From positions 1-64,000 of the forward strand of contig CAZWCX010000009.1 of assembly GCA_964632945.1 (NCBI GenBank): DNA of 64,000 nt, given 5' to 3'. Below, piece by piece: positions 44,386 to 53,500 of this stretch. Each line of letters starts with the position of its first letter. The first letter of the stretch is position 1. Position numbers and translations under genes: made by a program. The notes under the pieces are model-generated. The model worked only from the letters and a program-made list of their open reading frames with translations, made no database searches and was not told where the DNA came from. This DNA comes from CAZWCX01 sp964632945. GTDB lineage: Bacteria; Planctomycetota; MHYJ01; WSZJ01; CAZWCX01.

Positions 44386-47300
44386 CTACTCGGGGCGGCG
44401 CCACATCTCGATCAGGCGGAGCGCCTCCACCGATTCCACCAGGCGGTAGGACTGCATTCCCGGCGGAAGGGAGTTCAGGAACTGCTTCGCGTAGGGGGCC
44501 CGCGTGGCGAGCCGGTTGTCCAGGACGACGAACACGCCGCGGTCGCGGGTGCTGCGGATGAGGCGGCCGAAGCCCTGTTTGAGCCGCATGATCGCGAGCG
44601 GATAGTAGTAGTGGTGGTTGCCGTCGAGTCCGCGCGCGATGGTCTGCTCGCGACGGGATTCGACGAGGGGATCGGTCGGCGGATCGAAGGGGAGCTTGAC
44701 CACGGCCAGGCCGTCGAGCGAATCCCCGGGGACGTCGATTCCCTCCCAGAGGCCGTAGGTGCCGAAGAGGACCGAGTCGGGATCCTCGCGGAAGCGCTCG
44801 ACCTGGCGGCGGGTGGACACCCCGCGGCTCTGTCGCAGCACGTCGATGCCGAGCGGCGCCAGGGCATCCCGCGCCGGCCCGTGGAGGTAGTCGAGCTGCT
44901 CGTGTGAGGTGCAAAGGACCAGCGTGCCGCCGTGGTTCGCTCGCAGGAGCGCCGGGAGAAACTCCCGCGCCGCATCGAAGAAACGCCGCCGGGACTCCCG
45001 GTCCTTCGCGGAGTAGGGAGGGAGGTCGGAAATCAGCAGGAACAGCACCTGGCGTCCATAGTCGAACGGAGAGAGCAGCTTGACGTAGCGGACGCGGTCG
45101 CCCTCCAGGCGATCGAGGCCGAGACGCAGACGGAAGAACCGGAACTCGTCGGTTGCGCTGCTGGTGGTCAGGGTTGCGGAGGTGAGCACCACGGAGGAGT
45201 GGCGTGCGAAGAGGTACGACTCGAGCGCGGGCCCCACGTCCAGAGGGGCGGCGTGCAACGAGGCCTCCCACTGGCCACCGTCGTCGTTGTCGGGCAGGAA
45301 CTCGTTTTCCAGCCAGTAGACCCGGTCGGCCTGGGGGGCGTCGAAGAACTGCGCGTGGACGGAGAGCATCTCCTGGACGGCGCGGCGCCCCGCTCCGAGC
45401 TGGGTGATGAGGCCGTCCAGTTCCGCGCGCGGGACGCGGGCGAGCGGGCCTTCTTCGCCGCCGGCGCCCAGCACGTTGACGTCCAGGTGGTGGAGAAGTC
45501 CGTAGAGCGCCGCGAGGGAGTAGTGGACGGCGGCGTTGGCTTCGCGCAGGGGACGCCAGCCGTCCAGGTTGCGCACCGGGTCGGTGACGCGCACCTTCAC
45601 GGCGTGCTGGGTGCCGCCGCCGTTTTCCTCCCCGACGCGCACGTCGCGCAGGAAGGCCTGCAACTGGGAGAAGAAGCGTACGCCGGCGGGCCCCAGTTCC
45701 TCGACGCGCTTGCGTCCCTCGAGCGCCAGCTCGCGGACGGCCTTCGAGATCGCAGGGTCGGGGTCGTGGCCGAGCTGGCGGAACAGCAGCGGGAGCAGGC
45801 CGGAGCGGTCGGACGGATTCCAGATCTCCCGCAGCACGCGCGCCAGGGCGCGTCGCGAGGAGACGGCGGACAGGACGGCGGTGGCGACGTTCTCCAGGTG
45901 GTGCGCCTCGTCGATGACGATCGGTCCGCGGTGGGGGAGGATGTCGTCGCGCTCGGCCAGCAGGCACTCCATGAGCAGGGAGTGGTTGACGATGACGAGG
46001 TGGGCCTCGCGGGCCCGCTCGCGCGCATGGGTCACGAAACAGCGCGTGTACTGCGGGCAGCGACGGCCGAGGCAGTGTTCCGCGTCGATGGTCACCCGGC
46101 CCAGAAATCCGGCGGGAAGCCGCTCCTGCATCCACAGCGGCATTTCGTCGCGGATGTCCCCCGTCTGCGTGGCCTGCACCCAGTGGAGGGCGTAGGCGAG
46201 GGTTTCGCGCTCGTCGAGGCGACCCGTGCCGTCGCTGCGCGGGCGGGGCGGCGGGGCCGACGCACCGGATGCGCCCGGCGTTTCATCCGGTTCCTGCGTT
46301 CGTTGATGGGTGTCCTGCCAGCGATGCAGGCACAGGTAGTTGCTGCGCCCCTTCACGACCACGGCCCGGAAATCCCAGTCGAGCAGCTCCCGCAGCAGGT
46401 CGAGGTCGAGATCGAGTTGTCCCTGCAGGACCTTCGTGTGGGTGGAGACGATGACCGGGCAACCGTTCTCGCGCGCCCACAGCAGGGCGGGAACCAGGTA
46501 GGCGAGCGACTTGCCGACTCCGGTTCCGGCCTCCACGAGCAGGATGCGGCCTTCGTTGAACGTGCCCGCCACTTCGGCGGCCATCTCCGCCTGCTGCGCG
46601 CGGTACTCGAACCCGGGCTTGATGCGGGAGAGCGCTCCATCGCCGTCGAAGACGCGGGTGACCGCGTCGATGTCGATGGGGCGGGCCGGGAACGGCGGCG
46701 GCGGCGACGGGCGGCGCCCGTCGAGATCCACCTCCGGAAGGGCCAGCCGCAACGGACCCGCATCCGGCGGCACCCCCTCGTACAACGGGGTCCAGGGGAA
46801 CCCGGACCCCCGCACGACCCGGGCCACCTCCGCGCGCAACGCGGGATCCCAGCCGCGGGCGCGTTCGAGCAATCGCGCGGTCGCCTCGGCATGGGCCCGC
46901 GCGCGCTCGAGGGCGCGGTGGGGAACCGGCGCGGCGGCGGATGCTCCCCCCGCCGCCCCGACGCCTTTCGCGGCGGGCGCGGGATCCCGGATTGCACCGG
47001 GCACGCCCGGCGCCCCCGCAAGCCATGGCCGCCGGCGCGGGGAGGGGTCGGTGAGGAATTCCAGGCCGGCCAGGTCGAGAAAGCGATTCCCCATCCGACA
47101 ACCGAACGGGGCCTCGAGGAACGCGCGCACCGCGCGCTCCGCCTCCCGGGTCACGATCGGATCGGCGCCGAGAAAGCGGAACAGATCGGGGAGGACGTAC
47201 CGCAACTCGGGAGCGGCCGAGACTTCCCGCTCCGAGATGCCGGTGCGTTTCGCCACGCCGGTCGGGATGGCGCGGCCGGGATTGACCAGGCCGTGGAAGA

Positions 47301-47412
47301 CGCCCTCCTCGCGCCCGTCCACGACCCGCACGGCCGCCACTTCCAGGACGCGATGGTGGCGTGGATCGGGGCCGGTGGTGACGAGGTCGAGGAAGACGGC
47401 GCGTTCGAGCAT
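44386..47412 (-). CDS. DinG-type ATP-dependent helicase with N-terminal exonuclease-like domain
   Basis: A 1008-residue superfamily 2 helicase. Residues 1-100 form a DnaQ-like 3'-5' exonuclease fold, but the first motif reads FLDLVTTG where the catalytic form is DxETTG, so the Glu is replaced by Val and the domain may be inactive. The helicase part has Walker A EAGTGVGKS near 293 and DEAHH near 498. Cysteines in NYLCLHRW and CLGRRCPQYTRC fit the [4Fe-4S] cluster of DinG/XPD helicases. Later motifs are VLTSATLTT and QGFGRLIRSTRD. ATG at 47412 has no ribosome-binding site, and the predicted promoter ends nine bases before it, so the message may be leaderless. Roles: resolving R-loops or damaged DNA. 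Confidence 0.9.
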   Translation of the reverse strand: MLERAVFLDLVTTGPDPRHHRVLEVAAVRVVDGREEGVFHGLVNPGRAIPTGVAKRTGISEREVSAAPELRYVLPDLFRFLGADPIVTREAERAVRAFLEAPFGCRMGNRFLDLAGLEFLTDPSPRRRPWLAGAPGVPGAIRDPAPAAKGVGAAGGASAAAPVPHRALERARAHAEATARLLERARGWDPALRAEVARVVRGSGFPWTPLYEGVPPDAGPLRLALPEVDLDGRRPSPPPPFPARPIDIDAVTRVFDGDGALSRIKPGFEYRAQQAEMAAEVAGTFNEGRILLVEAGTGVGKSLAYLVPALLWARENGCPVIVSTHTKVLQGQLDLDLDLLRELLDWDFRAVVVKGRSNYLCLHRWQDTHQRTQEPDETPGASGASAPPPRPRSDGTGRLDERETLAYALHWVQATQTGDIRDEMPLWMQERLPAGFLGRVTIDAEHCLGRRCPQYTRCFVTHARERAREAHLVIVNHSLLMECLLAERDDILPHRGPIVIDEAHHLENVATAVLSAVSSRRALARVLREIWNPSDRSGLLPLLFRQLGHDPDPAISKAVRELALEGRKRVEELGPAGVRFFSQLQAFLRDVRVGEENGGGTQHAVKVRVTDPVRNLDGWRPLREANAAVHYSLAALYGLLHHLDVNVLGAGGEEGPLARVPRAELDGLITQLGAGRRAVQEMLSVHAQFFDAPQADRVYWLENEFLPDNDDGGQWEASLHAAPLDVGPALESYLFARHSSVVLTSATLTTSSATDEFRFFRLRLGLDRLEGDRVRYVKLLSPFDYGRQVLFLLISDLPPYSAKDRESRRRFFDAAREFLPALLRANHGGTLVLCTSHEQLDYLHGPARDALAPLGIDVLRQSRGVSTRRQVERFREDPDSVLFGTYGLWEGIDVPGDSLDGLAVVKLPFDPPTDPLVESRREQTIARGLDGNHHYYYPLAIMRLKQGFGRLIRSTRDRGVFVVLDNRLATRAPYAKQFLNSLPPGMQSYRLVESVEALRLIEMWRRPE

Positions 47413-47421
47413 GGGGCAGAC

Positions 47422-47450
47422 ATGGTACAAGCGACGCCGGCCGCGCGCAA
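47422..47450 (-). promoter_or_regulatory. Predicted promoter of the DinG-type gene, possibly leaderless
   Basis: Minus strand TTGCGC (47445-47450), 17-base spacer, TACCAT (47422-47427). The ATG begins ten bases after the -10 box, so the start of transcription falls at or next to the A of ATG. Confidence 0.5.
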
Positions 47451-47468
47451 GAACGCCGCGGCGCGCCA

Positions 47469-47497
47469 TTGCAATCCACCCTCGCCGCGGGCACAAT
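47469..47497 (+). promoter_or_regulatory. Predicted promoter of the trypsin-like lipoprotein gene
   Basis: TTGCAA (47469-47474), 17-base spacer, CACAAT (47492-47497), about 60 bases before the ATG at 47566. It is divergent from the DinG promoter. Confidence 0.4.
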
Positions 47498-47565
47498 GCA
47501 AGGATCGGCGGAACGGCATCCGAAGGCCCGGACCCGGTTCCGCCGACCGTCCCCGGATCGCCCGC

Positions 47566-48543
47566 ATGCCGAGCCCGCGCCGTCTCCTTCCCGTCCTCGC
47601 CCTCCTCCTCCTGACCGCCGGTTGTTCGTGGGCCCGCACCCAGCAGCTGCGCCGCGGCTCGCTGGCCCGGGTACCGACGGAGGTCGTGCGCGGCGTCGAA
47701 AGCCATTTGGAAGACGTACGACCGGCACTGGTACGCATCACCACCTGGATGGGGATCAAGACCGGGGTCGTCGTGCGCGCGGACGGCTTGATCCTGACCT
47801 GCGCGCACGGTTCCTGGCTCCCGGGCTCTCTCGAGGAGATCCGCTTCGCCGACGGGCGCACGGGCCGTGCGCGCGTGATGGGCGAGGCGGAGGAAAGCGA
47901 CCTGCTGACCCTCCAGATCGTGGAACCGGACGGCCCGTTCGCCACCGTCCCCCTCGCCGCCGGCGTGGAACCCGGGGATTGGGCGTTCGTCGCCTCCCTG
48001 GTCCGTGGCGGGACGAGCGTCGGACTGGCGGCCGGAGAGGTGCGCATGGTCGACGTGGCCGGGGCGTTCGGCCCCGACAACGACTACCGCAACCCCGTCC
48101 TGATCATCGATGCCCCCGCCGTCCACGGCGAGAGCGGGGCTCCCGTGCTCGATCGGGAGGGGAGAATCATCGGCATCGCCTCCATGGCCGGCATCACCAA
48201 GGACGCGGTCGCCCTGGTGGCGGGGTCGATTCACGAGATCCACAAGGTCCTCCCCTCGATCTCCCGCGGCGAATCGATCATGTCCCGGACCGACACCGTC
48301 CAGCGGATCGAGGCCTTCTTGGAATCGTTGCGTCGGAATCCGCTCGCGATCTGGCCGAAGGAGGGTCGCCCCGACCCGGCGTTCCTGGCCGCCCATGAGC
48401 GCTGCTGGTCGGAAGTTTCGCGCACCCTGCGCCGGCGCTGGGCCGGCGCCGAAAAGATGACGGCGGAAATGACCGCGGAAGGGCTGCGCGAACTGGCCGA
48501 CGCGGTGGCCGGCGAGAAGGGACGGGGACCGATCCCGAAATGA
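47566..48543 (+). CDS. Trypsin-like serine peptidase lipoprotein
   Basis: A 325-residue protein with a lipoprotein signal (MPSPRRLLPVLALLLLTAGC, lipobox TAGC). The fold shows the chymotrypsin-type triad: His in LILTCAHGSW near residue 85, Asp in ESDLLTLQIV near 113, and Ser in HGESGAPVLD near 187 (the usual form is GNSGGP). It resembles the protease part of DegP/HtrA proteins but has no PDZ domain; the C-terminal 100 residues are helical. It would be anchored to a membrane from the periplasm. Its stop overlaps the next ATG by four bases (ATGA), so the two genes are coupled. Confidence 0.86.
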   Translation: MPSPRRLLPVLALLLLTAGCSWARTQQLRRGSLARVPTEVVRGVESHLEDVRPALVRITTWMGIKTGVVVRADGLILTCAHGSWLPGSLEEIRFADGRTGRARVMGEAEESDLLTLQIVEPDGPFATVPLAAGVEPGDWAFVASLVRGGTSVGLAAGEVRMVDVAGAFGPDNDYRNPVLIIDAPAVHGESGAPVLDREGRIIGIASMAGITKDAVALVAGSIHEIHKVLPSISRGESIMSRTDTVQRIEAFLESLRRNPLAIWPKEGRPDPAFLAAHERCWSEVSRTLRRRWAGAEKMTAEMTAEGLRELADAVAGEKGRGPIPK

Positions 48544-49547
48544 TGCCGATGCCCCGCCCCCCGTCCTCCCCCCCTCCGGACCGAGCCGTCGGTTCACCGA
48601 CCTCGCGACCGCTCGCCCGGCGTGCAACCGCGCTGCTCCTGGCCGCCCTGGCCGCCGTCGCCGGGCCCGCGCGCGCGGGCGAGTTGCTGGCTCCCCGCGA
48701 CTGCACCGAACCCGTCGTCCGCACGCGCGTGGATGCGCTCGTGCTCTGGTCCGGCGGCCGTGAGGAACTCATCCTGCGCCCCGCCTATCGCACGGCCGCG
48801 GCCGAGGGCCCGCCGCGACTGGCCTGGATCGAGGCCGTCCCGGCCGACCCCGAGCAGATCGCGGTCGAAGGCACGCGCCTGTTCGAGGACTGGGCGCTCC
48901 TCTACGCCGCCCTCGAGCAATCGCAGGTGGTCGACTTCGGCGCCGGCGAGGATCGCGCCCGCCGGCTGGGCGCGTCCGCCGTCCGACCGGGCGAGGGTGA
49001 ACGGCGCGCCGTCCGGTTGCAGGCGACCCTGCTGCCCGGTGCCGGAGCCGCTGCGGCCTCGGCCCTCCGGCAGTGGCTCTCCGATCAGGCCTTCCGCGAA
49101 CTTCCGCCCGCCGCTCTGGAACCGTATGCCGGCGAGGGCTGGCGGTTCGTCGTCGTGCTCGTTCTTCCGCCCGAGGGACAGTCCGCGCTGGCACGGGACG
49201 ACGTCCTGCCCCCGCTGCGCCTCTCCTTCGCGACTCCCGCCCCGGTGTTCCCCGCCCGCCTCGTCGCATCGGACCACGCGTTCGACGTCGCCGTCTCGTG
49301 GATCACCCGCGGACGGCCGGCCTACCTGAGCGGACGCAAGGCGCTGCTTCAGTCCAACCTAGTCCTGCGCCTGGAAACCGGGGAGATCGACGGGGAAGTC
49401 CGCCGCCTGCTCGACCGTGTCGCTGCGGAACGGCGGCTCGATCCCGGCGGACTCCGCTTCGTGCTCAAGACCCAGCGGGATCGCCTCAACGGACCGGGCT
49501 TCCGGTTGGGGGACTGGAACGCCGACCCCACGCTGTCGTTCGAGTAG
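48540..49547 (+). CDS. Exported DUF2330-like protein
   Basis: A 335-residue protein with a long N-terminal region and a signal-like hydrophobic stretch (TALLLAALAAVAGPARA). The mature part begins ELLAPRDC and has the segment RVDALVLWSGGREELILRP..WIEAVPADPEQI, which is similar in form to DUF2330 proteins, exported proteins of unknown function. It is coupled to the protease gene by an ATGA overlap and is followed five bases later by a membrane-protein gene. The three may form an operon. The family call rests on memory of the family pattern, so it is moderate. Confidence 0.7.
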   Translation: MMPMPRPPSSPPPDRAVGSPTSRPLARRATALLLAALAAVAGPARAGELLAPRDCTEPVVRTRVDALVLWSGGREELILRPAYRTAAAEGPPRLAWIEAVPADPEQIAVEGTRLFEDWALLYAALEQSQVVDFGAGEDRARRLGASAVRPGEGERRAVRLQATLLPGAGAAAASALRQWLSDQAFRELPPAALEPYAGEGWRFVVVLVLPPEGQSALARDDVLPPLRLSFATPAPVFPARLVASDHAFDVAVSWITRGRPAYLSGRKALLQSNLVLRLETGEIDGEVRRLLDRVAAERRLDPGGLRFVLKTQRDRLNGPGFRLGDWNADPTLSFE

Positions 49548-49552
49548 CCGCC

Positions 49553-50338
49553 ATGCCGTCCCCCGCCGTGATGGAATCTCCGCCGGAGCCGCTCCTCACG
49601 GATCCGGTCCGCCGCCGCTATGGGCGCTTCGGCCGTTTCACGACCGGCCTCCGGCGGCGAGCCTGGTACGGCGCGCTGCTCGCCGCTCCCGCCGCGGGGA
49701 TTGCCGCGGGCGTGGCGGAGCTTCACGTCGGCGGACCGGCGCAAATCCATCTGTTCTACACCGCCATCCCCCTTTCCACGGCCATCATCCTGGCGGCCGC
49801 GATCCAGGCGGCCCTCACCCTCGCCGGGGAACGGGAGTCGGGGACGTTCGAAGGCATCGTCCTCACTCCCTATCCGCGGGGAGCGATCGGCCGGGCCATC
49901 GTCCTCGGCAGTTTCATCCGCACCGCGACCCTGGGCTCCGTCCCCTACCTCGGGTGGTTCGCGTGGACCCTGACCTGCTACCCGCGCGATTGGGGCGTCG
50001 CGGGCTGGTGCCTGCTCGCGGCTCCCGCCTTCCTCGCCGTCGCGTTCATCGGATCCTGCATCGGATGTTACTGCACCGCGCGCGCGCGAGGGGTCGTGGG
50101 CGCCGTGGCGGAGGCCGCGGCGCAAACGATCCTGAGCTCGTTGCTGCTCTCCTGCACCGTCCCCTGCTCGGGACTGTTCGCGGACAAGATGATCTACGCG
50201 GGGACGGGGATCGCCGGTGCCTTGTTCTGGCTGACCGGATGGGCCTACCTCTTCTGGAGCTCGAACGTGGGGTGGTTCACCACCCACTTCGAATCCCGGG
50301 CGCTGGAGGACGCGGAGCGCGCGCCGGCTCGGGATTAG
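49553..50338 (+). CDS. Membrane protein, ABC-2 permease-like
   Basis: A 261-residue protein with about six hydrophobic helices. The segment ERESGTFEGIVLTPYPRGAIGRAIVLGSF near residues 95-125 resembles the cytosolic loop of ABC-2 type permeases (the ExxTxexLL motif), though no ATPase gene is next to it. ATG at 49553 lies five bases after the previous stop, and the last helices end with a charged tail (RALEDAERAPARD). It probably sits in the inner membrane; the substrate is unknown. It shares its transcript with the two upstream genes. Confidence 0.7.
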   Translation: MPSPAVMESPPEPLLTDPVRRRYGRFGRFTTGLRRRAWYGALLAAPAAGIAAGVAELHVGGPAQIHLFYTAIPLSTAIILAAAIQAALTLAGERESGTFEGIVLTPYPRGAIGRAIVLGSFIRTATLGSVPYLGWFAWTLTCYPRDWGVAGWCLLAAPAFLAVAFIGSCIGCYCTARARGVVGAVAEAAAQTILSSLLLSCTVPCSGLFADKMIYAGTGIAGALFWLTGWAYLFWSSNVGWFTTHFESRALEDAERAPARD

Positions 50339-50514
50339 TGGGTCTTCAATCTTGAGATCCCGTCCTCGGCCGAGGCGATTTTCGCGCCCGGCAAGCCGCG
50401 CGGAGGGGGCGATGCCCCGGGGCCTCGCCGACGACGGGCGACGCAGCCCGGCGCGAAATGCGACCGGACCAACCTGGGAGCGCTCGGTTGCAGCCCCACC
50501 TGCCCCATCCGCCG

Positions 50515-53500
50515 TCATTCCACTTCCAGGCGATGCGACGCCGAGTGCGAGAACAACCGGTCCGAGTACATGTGCGTCAGCACGGCCGGACCGACGCCGA
50601 AGGTCCCGGGGGTTTCGGCGCGCAACCGATAGCGGAGCTCGGCGGTCCCTTCGCCCAGGCGCGTGAAGCAGAAGGCGACCCGGTCGTCGAACGCGTCGCT
50701 CCAGGTTGCCGAGCCGCCCGACCACTCCAGCCATTCGAAACCGGCCGGCTTGGGATCCTCGAGCAGGAGGAACTCGTAGTCCCGAACCGATTCGACGCGC
50801 ACACACACCTCGATCTCTTCGTCCGCGGCGATGGTCTCACCGGGACGGATCGGCTGCGGATCGACCTGGACGGTCCCGGATTCGTCGGTGCGCAGGCGGT
50901 GGTACGAGCGCGTGACATCGATGCCGCCGCTCGACCGGAGCGGAAACGAGGGCGCAAGATCCTCTTCCTCCCAGCGGACGTCGAAGGCGACGAGGCCGCG
51001 GCCCGAGACGATGACTTCGAAGTCGTTCGACCCGTGTCGGAGCAGGGCCTCGGGCACCTCGAGCCGGACCATCGGCTCGTCGGCGCGACCGACCGCCCCT
51101 TCGTGCAGGACGGTTCCGTTCCACGCCACCCGGCAGGAAGGCAGTTCGACCGGTTCAGGCCGGGCGATCAGCGCCTCGGTGCAGGCGAAGACCGCCGCCG
51201 CGGTCGTGCGTGTGGATCCCCAACGACCCATGCGCCGGGCGGCGAGGATCCAGTCGACGGCGCGATGGGCCGTCTGGTCGGCGGGATCGAGCGCCAGCAG
51301 GGCGCGGACGGCGTCGCCGGTCGCCTCGATGTCGCTGTCCAGCCAGGAGGTGCGCGGGGCCTGGGCGCGCCAGAACACTTCGCTCTTCGACTCCGCCGCC
51401 GCGGCGCGGAGGCGATCGGCCTCGCGCGCGGCGTCCTCGCCCCGGCGAACGCGGACGAGTGCGCTCACCAGGAAGGCGCGCCCGTGCGCGGTCATGCCGG
51501 CCGCGTCGCGCGCCCCCCAGGCGCGCTCGACGACCTCGTGGCCGAGTTCATCGTCGCCGGCCGCCGCGCAGGCGATCGCCGCCAGCAGCACGGGATCCGT
51601 GGACTCACGGGCGCACCCGTGCAACCAGCGACGGGCGCGCGCGATCACCTCGGAGTCGACCGCCACCCCCGCCACCCGGGCCTGCTCGAGCCCGCGCAGG
51701 ACGTGCGACGTCAGGAGCACGCCGGCGTCGTCGCCGTGGAACCACCCCCAACCCCCGCCGTGCGTCTGCATGGCATACAACCGCTGCAGCCCCAGGGCGA
51801 CCATACGCGGGGTCTCGCGCAGCGCCGGCGCGGGCGGCCGTCCCAGCGCCTGCAGGGCGCGCTGATAGGCGACCGTCGGCAGGAAGCGGGACAGCGTCTG
51901 CTCGACGCAACCATACGGGTAGCCGACCAGGTACTCGAGCGATTCGAGCACGGCCCCCGCCTTGCCCGCCATCAGAGCCACCCGTACGTTGCGCGCGCGG
52001 TGACGCTCATTGCGCGCGAGCATCACCTTTTCGGCCGCGGTCCCCGCCACGCTGCCGGCGATCCCGTCCGGGCGCATCGGCCCGAGGGGACCGACCGGGA
52101 CCGTGGTCTCCACGGCATCGAGGTGATCGCCTTGCTTCGCGCGACAGGTGATGCGAACGACGCGCACGTCGCCCACGCTCAGGAACCAGTCCGCGCGACC
52201 GCCGCCGGCCTCCCCGGCCGACAACGTGCGCCCGGGCTCGCCTGCCAGCGTCGCCCCTTCCACTTCCAACGCCAATTCGACCGGCTGCGCCGAACCCGCC
52301 GCGGGATGGACCACGACCCCGATGGACGAACGGTCGCCGGGAACGAAGTGCCGGGGAGTCAGCACCTGCACGAAGAACGGCCGGTCCACCCGCAAGGCCG
52401 CGGATCCCGCGCCGACCTGCGTCTCGAGCGTGACCGCCCTCGCGACGATCCGGTACGTCGTGATCGCGTCCGCGATCGGCACCTCCACCTCGACCGTCCC
52501 GTCCGCTCCCGTCTCCACGGCCGCGTTCCAATACAGCGTGTCCGGGAAGTCCCGCCGCGGACGCGCCGACTCGGTGGACGAACCTCCGCCGCCCCGGGCC
52601 ACGAGGTTGCGACGGCCGCCCAGGCGCCCTCCGTACGCGCCACCGCCGCCACCGCCCACCCACACACAGTCCATCGTGGTCTCGGCCGTAAACCGAAGCA
52701 GGTCGCGCCAGGACGGCCGCGGCCAGGGGACATGGTGGAATTGCGCCGCAAACTGCTGCACCGAGTCCTCCCGCAGCGCATAGACCGCCTCATCGACAAT
52801 CCCCAGAGACAGCTGCGCCGTCACCGGTCGCCCCTCCGCGTCGCAAACCCGGACCCGGCAGCGCGCCGTCTCCCCGGGCCCGTACGTCTCCTGGTCCGTC
52901 GCGACCTGCACGTCCAGCGTGTGCGTTCGCGGCGAGAGCCGCAGCACCGCGGTGTCGACCCACCGGCGCCGCTCACGCACGAGAGCCACCTGCACCTGCA
53001 CCCCGGGGAACCAGGCGGGGTCGACCTTCACCGGAATCCGGCTCATCCCCGCGGGCACGGTCACCCGGCTCACACTCTCCAGTCCCTGTCCCGCGACCAC
53101 CAGGAAGGCGTCTCCGGCCGCGACCGGATTGTCCACCTGCAGGATCGCTTCCTCACCCGCGCCCCAGCCGTCGCGCTCGAACTCGACCGACAGCGAAGGC
53201 TCCGCCGCGGTGCTCCGTCTCCGCCAACCGCCGACGCGCACGTCGGATACGTACCCGATCGGGCGCCCCTCCGGGTCGGCGGCCGTGGCGACCAATCGCA
53301 GCATGCCCTCCGCCCCGGGATGGACCATGAAGGCGGCGAGGCCGTCGGATCCCGTCGTCCCTTCGACGCGCGCCAGCGGATCGACGTACTCCTTGTTCTC
53401 GGCCGTCCGCACCCGAGCCGCATCCACCGCCACCCGCACGCCCTCGGCAGGGACACCATCGCGTCGGATCACCCGGGCGAAGAAGCTCCACGGCCGATCG

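Noticed and set aside
44932..47565. Upstream part of a 1203-residue plus-strand frame opposite the DinG gene
   Set aside because: Only the section from 47566 (signal peptide and protease triad) is coding; the rest is antisense to DinG.
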